Shown here: one piece after another, positions 52,121 through 59,999 of the stretch
Position numbering within the stretch: position 1 is the stretch's first letter
Layout: every line of letters begins with the position of its first letter
NCBI RefSeq assembly: GCF_026241895.1
Contig: NZ_JAPJIV010000018.1
Span: 62,001-126,000, forward strand
DNA: 64,000 nt
Source: Pseudomonas sp. RIT-562
GTDB lineage: Bacteria > Pseudomonadota > Gammaproteobacteria > Pseudomonadales > Pseudomonadaceae
Reading direction: 5' to 3'
The notes under the pieces: model-generated
Databases searched by the model: none
Told to the model about the DNA's origin: nothing
What the model saw: only the letters and a program-made list of their open reading frames with translations
Made by a program: the position numbers and the translations under genes

Positions 52121-53322
52121 TGAGCGATATCGGTGTTTCAATCCGTAGCAACGGCAAGGCAATCCGCAGCGATTGGTTGATCCTGTCCATTATCAGCTTC
52201 AACTTTATCTCGTACATATGCAGTGGCTTGCCGCTTGCGGTGTTGCCGGGCTATGTCCTCAATGACCTGGGCCTGACCTCGGTTTTCGCCGGCGTGGTTA
52301 TCAGCTCGCAATACCTGGCGACGCTCCTGGCCCGCCCCTTGGCCGGTGGTGTGGCCGATCGCCTGGGTGCCAAATACGCGGTTGTGTGCGGGTTCAGTGG
52401 CTTGATGTTGAGCGGCGCCCTGACGGCGCTCGCCATTATCCTGCCCACCCAACCCTGGTTGACCCTGACGCTATTACTGCTGGGGAGGCTGGTGTTGGGG
52501 GCGTCCACGGCCATGATCTCCACGCCCTGCTGCACCTGGGCCATCGGGTTATGTGGTGCCCCGCGGGCGGCACAGGTCATGTCGTGGAACGGAATAGCGG
52601 CTTACGGCGGCACGGCTGTTGGCGCGCCACTGGGTGTGCTGCTGCGCAATTCGATGGGTATCGCCAGTGTGGGGTTGTGCACCGTGTTGCTTGGCTTGGC
52701 GTTCCTGCTTTTGGCTCTGGGCAAGCGCCCAGCGCCATTGGTTGCAGGCGCCCGTCTGGCATTTCACCGAGTCCTGTTCGCCGTCATGCCCAATGGCCTG
52801 GTCCTGGTTTGCAGCTCGGTGGGATTTGGCGGGCTTACGGCGTTCGTCGCACTGTATTTCGATAGTCTCGGCTGGGATTACGCCGCCTATTGCTTAAGTG
52901 GTTTCGGCGCAGGTTTTATCGTTGCCCGATTGTCGTCGCCAGGAATACTGCAGCGATTCAGAGGGTACAAAGTGGTGGGCGGCTGCCTGCTTGTGCAGAC
53001 ATTGGGCATGCTGCTGATATGGCTCGCGCCTTCGCCTGCGCTGGCCATTGCCGGCGGGGCGTTAACCGGGATAGGGGTGTCATGGGTCTATCCGGGGCTT
53101 GGGGTGGAGACTTTGGCTAGCACTCCGGCCGCGAACCGTAACTCGGCGCTCAGCGCCCTTTCATTATTCTTCGATATTGCAGTGGGGATGGCCGGTCCGG
53201 TGATGGGCCTGGTTGCGTCAGGTTTTGGTTTTGCTGCGATATTTCTCTGTGCAGCACTGATGTCGATGGGCGGGTTTCTGGTAGTGCTCTGCCTATGGCG
53301 GAAGGGGCGTATACGCGATTAG
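52120..53322 (+). CDS. MFS transporter
   Basis: The product is 400 residues with twelve hydrophobic segments. It resembles the YfcJ/YhhS drug and sugar-efflux branch: the loop after helix 2 reads RPLAGGVADRLGAKYAV, a motif-A form. It differs from the two monocarboxylate-type carriers of the island. It is the last gene of the run that starts at 44833 and the last cargo gene before the integrase. Substrate unknown. Confidence 0.8.
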   Translation: MSDIGVSIRSNGKAIRSDWLILSIISFNFISYICSGLPLAVLPGYVLNDLGLTSVFAGVVISSQYLATLLARPLAGGVADRLGAKYAVVCGFSGLMLSGALTALAIILPTQPWLTLTLLLLGRLVLGASTAMISTPCCTWAIGLCGAPRAAQVMSWNGIAAYGGTAVGAPLGVLLRNSMGIASVGLCTVLLGLAFLLLALGKRPAPLVAGARLAFHRVLFAVMPNGLVLVCSSVGFGGLTAFVALYFDSLGWDYAAYCLSGFGAGFIVARLSSPGILQRFRGYKVVGGCLLVQTLGMLLIWLAPSPALAIAGGALTGIGVSWVYPGLGVETLASTPAANRNSALSALSLFFDIAVGMAGPVMGLVASGFGFAAIFLCAALMSMGGFLVVLCLWRKGRIRD

Positions 53323-53448
53323 TGTTAGTTGTTTAATAGCATACCTCTGTTTCACATAACTGACGTGCAAGTAAGCTCTCCGACGATCTGTCAGCGGGAA
53401 AATAACAGAACCAGCTATACCGCTATTGGCCGATTGCTGCGTGTCATG

Positions 53449-53468
53449 TCGGGTCGGAATCGACCCGA
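53449..53468. terminator. Hairpin between the last cargo gene and the integrase gene
   Basis: TCGGGTCG (53449-53456) and CGACCCGA (53461-53468) form a perfect 8-bp stem with loop GAAT in the gap between convergent genes. No T-run follows. Apart from this the 205-bp gap shows nothing. Confidence 0.45.
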
Positions 53469-53527
53469 ACCGAGCTCTCAGCGATATATACATAACTACA
53501 AGGAGTTCAGCGTTATAAGAATTCGAC

Positions 53528-54982
53528 TTATGACGACGGCAGAGTCTCTGCGGCTGCGTAGTCTGGAAAGGACATCATCGACTCGACCGGAGGATGCTCG
53601 TAGGTTGAGGAAAGAACGGCACTGAGCCGATCGCCCAACAGGTTCCAGGCGCTTTTCTTCTCTTCGGCATAGTCGTGATGCAGGTAATGACGCCTCACCC
53701 TAGAGCCGGCCAACACATGATTTTGGCAGCGATCGATGACGTCCAGGCTGACCCCCAAGGCCTGCATCATGGTCGCGCCGGTACGGCGCAGGTCATGCGG
53801 GGTCCAGTCACCGTTCTGGCCGTCAGCAAGCACCAGGGTATCGTCATGACGCCGTCTAGAGAGGGCCTTACGGTTTTTGAACCGAGCCTGACGATCGCCG
53901 ACCTGTTTGCTCACCACTTTCACATCCACATGCCCATCATCCTGCTTGTTGGGAAAGCACCATTCAGAGTTTCCCGTCAGCGTCTTGAGTTCCTGAAAGA
54001 AATGCAGGGCAAATGACGAGAGGAACACATGGTGGTCCTGTTTCTTGCCCCGGGTGCCTTTGACGTTTTCACTGGGGAGGAACCAGGTCTGCCGGTCAAG
54101 ATCGACATTTTTCCATTCGGCCTGGAGCAACTCGCCAATCCGGCACAGCGTACCCAGGCTGATCCAGAGTGCGAGTTGGGTTTCTTTCTTTAGCGGCCGT
54201 ATGCCGTCGTATTTTTGCCCGGCGGGCAGGGCGTTGTAATCGGCAGTCATTTGCTGGAAGCGGTTGTGCAGTTCCAACAGCTCAGCCGGTGAAAGGATGC
54301 GGCTTCTTTCGGCCTCGTAGTCGGCTGGGATCAGAGGGGAGATGTCGACCAGTTCCGTCGGATCGCCCTCGATCAATAAGGCCCGCCAGGGCTGACGTTT
54401 TCTGGCCCAGCTGAACATCTGAGTGAGGTCGGCGAAGAAACTGATGGCTTGCCGGTGAGCGCCGCGGTTGACCACGGCGCGGATCAGCGCCCGAACATCG
54501 TGTTCGGAGACGCTGCTCACCGCGGTCTTGCCGAGTGCCGGATAAAGGTCCTTGTTAAAGCGTCGTTGCAATTCAGCATTGCCATCTTTCCGCGCTACGC
54601 CATCCAGCAGCCACGCGCTGGCCAGATCCTGGACGGTCAGCGTTTTCACCTTCGTCGTTTTTACTTGTTCAGCCTCTACGTTAGTAGCGGCGTATGCCTG
54701 GGCCTTGGCGGTTTTCTTTTGCTCGCTGGGATTGATCTGCTCATCAATGAGCGCCCGGGCCTGGTTGCGGGCCTTGCGGATGTCCGTCAGGGATTTGCGC
54801 GGCCAGGTTCCGCAGGCGTACTCTTTGTTTTGATTGCCCCAGCGATAACGGTAGAAAAAGCTGACTGACACGCCGTCCTTGCGGACTGAGATTCGACCGG
54901 CGAGATTACCATCCTCGCGGAGGATCCGGCCGGCATCATTGACGGTCAGCGACTCAAGTTCTTTGATGGTGATTTTGGCCAT
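53528..54982 (-). CDS. Tyrosine-recombinase integrase of the island
   Basis: The product is 484 residues. An N-terminal arm-binding region (IRKARNQARALI near residue 68) and a core-binding domain at about 115-220 precede the catalytic domain. The catalytic set is Arg281 (TLCRIGELLQ), His396 and Arg399 (HDLRRTG), His422 and Tyr433 (RRHYLHHD), so the enzyme looks intact. ATG 54982 after GGGGGAG is preferred over a start at 55063. It reads into the island from the tRNA-Pro fragment, 160 bp away, which is expected for a tRNA-targeting integrase. Confidence 0.9.
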   Translation of the reverse strand: MAKITIKELESLTVNDAGRILREDGNLAGRISVRKDGVSVSFFYRYRWGNQNKEYACGTWPRKSLTDIRKARNQARALIDEQINPSEQKKTAKAQAYAATNVEAEQVKTTKVKTLTVQDLASAWLLDGVARKDGNAELQRRFNKDLYPALGKTAVSSVSEHDVRALIRAVVNRGAHRQAISFFADLTQMFSWARKRQPWRALLIEGDPTELVDISPLIPADYEAERSRILSPAELLELHNRFQQMTADYNALPAGQKYDGIRPLKKETQLALWISLGTLCRIGELLQAEWKNVDLDRQTWFLPSENVKGTRGKKQDHHVFLSSFALHFFQELKTLTGNSEWCFPNKQDDGHVDVKVVSKQVGDRQARFKNRKALSRRRHDDTLVLADGQNGDWTPHDLRRTGATMMQALGVSLDVIDRCQNHVLAGSRVRRHYLHHDYAEEKKSAWNLLGDRLSAVLSSTYEHPPVESMMSFPDYAAAETLPSS

Positions 54983-55142
54983 GAAATGGACTCCCCCTAC
55001 TTTTACCCCCACAAAAACGTCGGCTCTTGATGGACGTTCCTGGACTCTCGTAGAGCAGAACATCGCTGGAGCTCAAGTAAATACTAGCTTAGAAAAATCC
55101 AGAGTAAAATTTTGGAATCTTTCAAGAAGTATGAAAAAGGAG

Positions 55143-55187
55143 ATGGGGTGCTAGGGGTCGAGTGTTCGAATCACTCCGTCCCGACCA
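55143..55187 (+). other. attR: 3' fragment of a tRNA-Pro(GGG) gene
   Basis: The 45 nt run from the anticodon loop (ATGGGGT) through the T-arm (stem GAGTG/CACTC, loop TTCGAAT) to the acceptor CGTCCCG-A-CCA. The 5' half of the tRNA is absent; the upstream sequence is AT-rich. Integrase crossover in a tRNA anticodon loop leaves just such a fragment at the far end of the element. The intact gene should lie beyond the left window edge. Confidence 0.8.
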
Positions 55188-55203
55188 TATTTTTCAATGA
55201 CTT

Positions 55204-55232
55204 AGGCCAATGTTCACAGCATTGGCCTTTTT
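55204..55232 (+). terminator. Terminator following the tRNA-Pro fragment
   Basis: AGGCCAATG (55204-55212) and CATTGGCCT (55220-55228) form a perfect stem followed by a T-run to 55232. It is probably the original terminator of the tRNA-Pro gene, left on the chromosome side. Confidence 0.8.
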
Positions 55233-55248
55233 CATGTGCGTGACTTTT

Positions 55249-55430
55249 GCATGGCAGCAGTGCGGCTGCTATTCATCCGCTCCGCAAGGGCTTTCTTGCT
55301 GATACTGAAGCTTCCTCGCTTCGGCTGTTTGACAGGCGCTGACACGCTTGAGGGCGGTAGCAGACACTTCTTCAATGAGCCCTTGTTCTGCGAGGAAGTC
55401 GTCAAAGTCAGAACCGATGTGCTGACTCAT
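55249..55430 (-). pseudogene. Decayed antitoxin-like small regulator
   Basis: The start MSQHIGSDFDDFLAEQGL and EVSATALKRV resemble small Pseudomonas antitoxin-type regulators that begin this way and end in a helix-turn-helix. After about residue 35 the frame is lost, but a different frame continues with SISKKALAERMNSSR, which looks like the expected helix. A frameshift near 55295-55325 and a short tail therefore suggest a broken gene. The resemblance is from memory and moderate. It sits just outside the island end. Confidence 0.45.
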
Positions 55431-55495
55431 GTGCCGTACCCCTAGATGAACACCCCCGCGCTCATGCAGAACCAATCGATCTCAACTTTCGCATC

Positions 55496-56182
55496 TCACG
55501 CCGGCGCAGCCACCGTAGACCGCCCAGGCTTGCAAAGGATCTCAAGTCGCGAGCCGCTGTAGCGGGATTCGCGGAATAGACGCCAGCGCCCGAACAAGCC
55601 GTAGACATGCATGACTCGACCCTGCTCGCGATACCCCATGCGGATGTGCGCTCTCAGGGCTGGAATATTGTGCGTCTCACAGACGTTCACCACCTTGTTA
55701 CAGCCTTGTGCTTGCATGGCCTGCCACAGACAGATTTGGCCATCGACTGAAAGTGCCGTACCGAAGTAACGTCGCGTCATCTCGCCCCCGAACGCGAAGA
55801 ATTCGCCGTCGTTGACCGGGAACCAACAGCCGTAATAATGGCGATCATGGTAGTTGCGTTTGCTGCCCCAAATGAAAGCTACGGCATCACCCTTGTCGTC
55901 CACGTACATATGTCCGGTATACCCTTCGGCGGCCAGTTCGCGCATGGTTTCCACTCGGTCGCCAAAGTGCTTGGCGAACGCGTTCGCGTTCTGTGTATCG
56001 ACCTCGACCATGCGTAATCCCGAATAGGGCCGGAGCTTTTGGGACGGAACCGATGTGGCCAGGTCACGCTCCATCCACAGTAACTCCCAGTGGAAAAACA
56101 CATAACGCTTCCAGAGAACATTGAGGGTGCGACGCAGGCCTTTTTGTTTTATTCGGACTTTTAGCTGCTGCAATGCACTCAT
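55496..56182 (-). CDS. GNAT-like acetyltransferase domain protein
   Basis: The product is 228 residues. The central part has a GNAT-like layout (GYTGHMYVDDKGDAVAFIW, then a late helix CETHNIPALRAHIRMGYREQG), and the N-terminus is basic with a Trp-rich segment (LWKRYVFFHWELLWMERDL). The acetyl-CoA loop is not a clear match, so the function is uncertain. ATG 56182 follows GGGAGG and removes 49 residues of a longer reading. Chromosome side of the island; 250 bp without visible features lie upstream. Confidence 0.55.
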   Translation of the reverse strand: MSALQQLKVRIKQKGLRRTLNVLWKRYVFFHWELLWMERDLATSVPSQKLRPYSGLRMVEVDTQNANAFAKHFGDRVETMRELAAEGYTGHMYVDDKGDAVAFIWGSKRNYHDRHYYGCWFPVNDGEFFAFGGEMTRRYFGTALSVDGQICLWQAMQAQGCNKVVNVCETHNIPALRAHIRMGYREQGRVMHVYGLFGRWRLFRESRYSGSRLEILCKPGRSTVAAPA

Positions 56183-56432
56183 GCTGCCTCCCGGTGGAGT
56201 TAGGGGCGTTGTTTTAATGTGTTTATTGAGTGAATGCGCAATGGACAAGCAGTACCCGCCATTCAGGGGGTAAGCAGCTAACGGTCTGCAACCAATACGA
56301 CTCTGAGATGAGGAGCCAACACGATCCATGCGCTTGAAGTGGGTATAGAACAGCGCAGCAAGTGCATGTCAAAAAGACCCCCGCAGTTTTGTAACAAATT
56401 ATTCTGCGCCCCCGGAGCCTTGGGCGGGGCCT

Positions 56433-56660
56433 TCAATGAATCGTCTTAACCCTACGACTTTCACCAATCCTGATCCGATCCAACGCCCTGTTAAGCGCAT
56501 CCAATGCATCGAGAAGGGCTTTTGCCTCAGCCTCTCTGCCATCTCCCCAAAGTCGCTCAACCATCCTGTTCAAGGCTTGGATTGATCGTTCAATGTCGGC
56601 AGCAGTCACCGCTGTCGTGTCTGCCGATTTTGTCTTCGACACTTTCAAAACCTCTGTCAC
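56433..56660 (-). CDS. Small hypothetical protein
   Basis: The product is 75 residues, mostly helical, with a Lys/Thr/Ala-rich start and an amphipathic stretch (IERSIQALNRMVERLWGDGREAEAKALLDALDALNRAL) given here only by its ends. I recognise no family. It lies directly after the LysE gene on the same strand with no gap, which supports expression but not function. Confidence 0.4.
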   Translation of the reverse strand: MTEVLKVSKTKSADTTAVTAADIERSIQALNRMVERLWGDGREAEAKALLDALDALNRALDRIRIGESRRVKTIH

Positions 56661-57269
56661 TCAAGCATGAATCGGCAAAGCCAAACCAAACGCCACAAAA
56701 AACCCACCACACACCTTATTAAACCGCCGCCCAGCCCTCGCTAACCAAGGCCGCACCCGATTCGCCGCACTCGCCACCATATACTCGACAATAAACTCCA
56801 CCACCGCATACGTCAGTGCAATCGCCGCCGTCTGCGCAATGATGCTCCTGTGTGGATCAAGGAACGGCGGGATAAACGCAGTAAACAGCAACAGCGCCTT
56901 CGGATTCGACAGGGCCGACACCAGGCCCTGGCGGAACAACGACCAACGCCGGGAGCTCGTGGTCCCCGTCGACTCGAGATTGATCGGCGCAGACCGCCAC
57001 AGCCCCCAGCCCAGCCAGATCAGATACAGCCCGCCCACCACCTTCAATACGGTAAACCAGGTAGCCGACGCCTGGATCAGCGCACCCAATCCCAGGGCGC
57101 ACAGCGCGAGCACCACCGCAAAGCCGAGCACGCCGCCCGAGATGGTGAACAGGGTTTTGCGACTGCCATGAATGGCGCCATGGGTCAGCACCAATAACGC
57201 ATTCGGTCCTGGCACGACGGCGATGCCGAAGCAGGTAATCAGGTACAGCAACCAGGTGTCGAATGGCAT
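56661..57269 (-). CDS. LysE/RhtB family amino-acid exporter
   Basis: The product is 202 residues with about six hydrophobic segments and the family motif VVPGPNALLVLTHGAIHGSRKT near the N-terminus; SALSNPKALLLFTAFIPPFLD is the second typical block. It exports an amino acid or related small molecule. It is divergent from a LysR gene, the common control arrangement for this family. The start at 57269 is chosen over a GTG at 57281; neither has a clear ribosome-binding site. Confidence 0.85.
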   Translation of the reverse strand: MPFDTWLLYLITCFGIAVVPGPNALLVLTHGAIHGSRKTLFTISGGVLGFAVVLALCALGLGALIQASATWFTVLKVVGGLYLIWLGWGLWRSAPINLESTGTTSSRRWSLFRQGLVSALSNPKALLLFTAFIPPFLDPHRSIIAQTAAIALTYAVVEFIVEYMVASAANRVRPWLARAGRRFNKVCGGFFVAFGLALPIHA

Positions 57270-57353
57270 GATCAGATTCACTATAGGTTAATGCAGGCCA
57301 GAATCTTGCGGATGAACTGAATTCCTGAAAAGCGCATAATTCACATCTTAACC

Positions 57354-57368
57354 ATTCGATTAACGAAT
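57354..57368. promoter_or_regulatory. LysR-type box between the exporter and its regulator
   Basis: ATTCG-ATTAA-CGAAT is a 5-bp-arm palindrome 14 bp before the LysR start, of the kind bound by LysR proteins. Confidence 0.45.
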
Positions 57369-57381
57369 AGAGGTGACGGCG

Positions 57382-58248
57382 ATGCCTGCCAGCGATTTGC
57401 AGATCGATTGGCTCAAGTGTTTTGTGGCGGTGGTGGATGCCGGTTCGCTGTCTGGCGCCGCTCACGAGATCAACCGATCACAGTCCGCCGTCAGCATGCA
57501 GATGAAGAAGCTGGAGGCTGCGCTGGGGCGGCAGCTGTTGAGTCGGGGGCCGAGGCATTTGCAACTGACGGATGATGGCCAGACGTTGCTGAGTTATGCC
57601 CGGCGCATGCTCGCGTTGCATGCCGAGACCCAGGCGGCGTTTCATGGTGAAGAGTTGTCTGGGCGAATCCGCCTGGGCGTCGCCGAGGACTATGCGGCCA
57701 GGTATCTGACTCCGCTGCTCAAGCGTTTTTCCCCGCGCTACGCCGGGGTGGAAATAGAACTGACGTGTGAGCAGTCGACTGCGCTTATCCCGCGTGTACG
57801 CAGTGGTGATCTGGACCTGGCGCTGGTGTCCAGGGACTCTGCGCAAAGCGGCTCGTTTCTGTTCAAGGAACCGATGGTCTGGGTTGGCTCGCCGCAGTTC
57901 GAACTGTGGCGGCGCGACCCGGTGCCGATTGCGGTCTACGAAAGCGCGAGCCTGGCTCGGCTGTATGCGGTGAATTCGCTGACCCAGCGCGGGCGGCAGT
58001 TCAAGGTGGTCTACAACAGCTCCAGTCTTGCCGGGCAGGTGGCGGCGGTGGAGGGTGGGCTGGCCATTGCGGCGATTACGCAGTGCACGGTGTCGGCTTC
58101 GCTCCAGGTGCTGGGCAGTGAGCACGGCCTGGGCAGCATTGAGCCGATGGAGGTGTCGGTTCTGCGGAGTCGGGCCTCTCGCGGGTCGAAAGCGGTCAAT
58201 GGGCTGCATGCTTTTATCATTGGTGCGCTACGACATCAGGTGGAGTGA
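57382..58248 (+). CDS. LysR family transcriptional regulator
   Basis: The product is 288 residues. The winged helix-turn-helix is at about residues 10-68 (GSLSGAAHEINRSQSAVSMQ) and the substrate-binding domain starts near 90 (RIRLGVAEDYAARYLTPLLK). It probably controls the divergent LysE gene. ATG 57382 follows GAGGTGA. It belongs to the chromosome side. Confidence 0.87.
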   Translation: MPASDLQIDWLKCFVAVVDAGSLSGAAHEINRSQSAVSMQMKKLEAALGRQLLSRGPRHLQLTDDGQTLLSYARRMLALHAETQAAFHGEELSGRIRLGVAEDYAARYLTPLLKRFSPRYAGVEIELTCEQSTALIPRVRSGDLDLALVSRDSAQSGSFLFKEPMVWVGSPQFELWRRDPVPIAVYESASLARLYAVNSLTQRGRQFKVVYNSSSLAGQVAAVEGGLAIAAITQCTVSASLQVLGSEHGLGSIEPMEVSVLRSRASRGSKAVNGLHAFIIGALRHQVE

Positions 58249-58427
58249 CCTGGCGGTGATCACTAGACGTGGCCCCAGCAGCGCGGCGTAATTGGTCCTA
58301 AAAAATTCGGCACTCCCGGAAGACACTGCTCAGGCAGCCAGGGTCGCTTCCCCTACCAGCAAGATCGATGACTGACTGCTTCTGTACTGACTTTCAACCT
58401 AAAATAATAACGAATGGGGTGAGCAGC

Positions 58428-59858
58428 ATGTCCGTACCTCAACAAACCCGAGCGGAGAACGCCAAGGGCGGCCTGCAATCGGGTCTCAAGCAACGTCACA
58501 TGGCCATGATCGCCCTGGGTGGTGTCATCGGTGCCGGACTGTTCGTCGGCAGCGGAGTGGTCATCCAGTCTGCGGGGCCTGCGGCCCTGTTGTCCTTCCT
58601 GGTCACCGGCGTACTGGTCATCCTGATCATGCGCATGCTCGGCGAAATGGCCTGCGCCCTGCCGACCGTGGGATCGTTCTACGAATATGCACGCATGGCC
58701 TGGGCCGATCATAAGCAGACCAGCCAACTGGCCGGTTTTCTTACCGGTTGGATGTACTGGTATTTCTGGGTCATCGTCGTCGCGGTGGAGGCGGTGGCTG
58801 GCGCCTCGCTTATCCAGTTCTGGCTGCCGGACGTACCGGCTTGGGGCATCAGCCTGACGCTCATGATTGTGCTGACCCTGACGAACCTGTGCTCGGTCGC
58901 GTCCTTCGGTGAGTTCGAGTTCTGGTTCTCCTCGATCAAAGTCGCAGCCATTATGGTTTTCCTGTTGTTGGGTGGGCTGTATCTGCTAGGCATGTGGCCG
59001 ACCGAAACCCATCACGGGCTGAGTTCGATGCTCAGTCACGGCGGCTTCATGCCCAACGGCATCGGCCCGGTGTTGACTGGGGCGGTGGCGGCGACGGGAT
59101 TCTATTTCGGTGCGGAGATTGTCACCGTGGCGGCTGCCGAATCTGCCGATCCGGTGCGCTCGGTCGCCCGAGCCACCAATTCGGTGATCACCCGCGTGCT
59201 GTTCTTCTATGTCGGCTCGATCCTGCTGGTGGTCACCCTGGTCCCTTGGAACTCGCCGGCCATGCTCACCCCGTATTCCAGCGCTCTGGCAGCCATGGGC
59301 TTCGACTGGGCCGCGCACGTGATGAACGCCATCGTGCTGACCGCCGTGTTGTCCTGCCTGAACTCGGGCATCTATGCGTCTTCGCGCATGCTGTTCGCAC
59401 TGACCAAACGCGGTGACGCACCGCGCAGCCTGGCCAAGCTGTCCCCCAGTGGCGTACCCCGTCGTGCAATCTTCTTCGGCACGCTGTTCGGTTATCTGTC
59501 GGTGGTGATGTCGTACATATCGCCGGACACCATCTTCGCCTTTCTGGTCAATTCCTATGGCACCGTGGCGATCTTCGTCTATGTGCTGATCGCCCTGTCC
59601 CAGCTGCGCTTGCGTGCGAAGCTCGAGCGTGAGGCGCCGGAAAAACTCAAGGTGCGGATGTGGTGTTATCCGTACCTGACTTACGTCGCCATCTTCGGCA
59701 TGCTCGGCATCGTCACCGGCATGGCTTTCATCCCGGAGCAACGCATGCCGCTGGCGTTGGGCGTCGTCAGCCTGGCGATTCTGATTCTGGCGTTCATTAC
59801 TCGCACCATCTGGCGGCGACTCAAGGGGCTGCCGGAAGTCATACCGGTTAACAGCTAG
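58428..59858 (+). CDS. Amino-acid permease of the APC family (GabP/AnsP-like)
   Basis: The product is 476 residues with twelve hydrophobic segments. The first helix carries MIALGGVIGAGLFVGSG, the typical AAT-type signature, and NSGIYASSRMLFALTKRGDAP is the conserved loop near residue 320. It imports an amino acid, GABA being one possibility, with proton symport. ATG 58428 after GGGGTGAG removes 20 residues of a longer reading. A bidirectional terminator follows. Confidence 0.85.
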   Translation: MSVPQQTRAENAKGGLQSGLKQRHMAMIALGGVIGAGLFVGSGVVIQSAGPAALLSFLVTGVLVILIMRMLGEMACALPTVGSFYEYARMAWADHKQTSQLAGFLTGWMYWYFWVIVVAVEAVAGASLIQFWLPDVPAWGISLTLMIVLTLTNLCSVASFGEFEFWFSSIKVAAIMVFLLLGGLYLLGMWPTETHHGLSSMLSHGGFMPNGIGPVLTGAVAATGFYFGAEIVTVAAAESADPVRSVARATNSVITRVLFFYVGSILLVVTLVPWNSPAMLTPYSSALAAMGFDWAAHVMNAIVLTAVLSCLNSGIYASSRMLFALTKRGDAPRSLAKLSPSGVPRRAIFFGTLFGYLSVVMSYISPDTIFAFLVNSYGTVAIFVYVLIALSQLRLRAKLEREAPEKLKVRMWCYPYLTYVAIFGMLGIVTGMAFIPEQRMPLALGVVSLAILILAFITRTIWRRLKGLPEVIPVNS

Positions 59859-59885
59859 TCATTACGATTCGCCAATGTTGTTAAG

Positions 59886-59909
59886 AAAAGTCGCCGCTCG
59901 GCGACTTTT
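59886..59909. terminator. Bidirectional terminator
   Basis: AAAAGTCGCC (59886-59895) and GGCGACTTTT (59900-59909) form a perfect stem with A- and T-rich ends between the convergent permease and CobT-like genes. Confidence 0.85.
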
Positions 59910-59999
59910 CTGTTTTCGCCGAGCGTCGAGCGCCGAGCGCCGAAACACCTACGCCCATGCGGATCGGACCAAATAGACTGAGGGAGGGAAAAACGAGGA

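Larger units (their letters stand above)
1..55187. mobile_element. Right-hand part of a catabolic genomic island (abietane diterpenoid degradation) at tRNA-Pro
   Basis: This span ends on the right at a 45-nt 3' fragment of a tRNA-Pro gene (55143-55187), next to a tyrosine-recombinase gene reading inward. Everything to the left up to position 153 is catabolic, transport or regulatory and fits one substrate class. Right of the tRNA fragment the genes become unrelated and core-like. The left end and the intact tRNA-Pro gene are not in the window, so the full size is unknown and must exceed 55 kb if this is one element. Nested or successive insertions cannot be excluded. No insertion sequence or transposase gene is visible inside. 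Confidence 0.6.

Noticed and set aside
53329-53625. A plus-strand small gene opposite the integrase 3' end
   Set aside because: It overlaps the integrase coding sequence, has no ribosome-binding site and no recognisable features.
55143-55187. A functional tRNA gene
   Set aside because: Only the 3' half from the anticodon loop is present; no D-arm or 5' acceptor strand precedes it.
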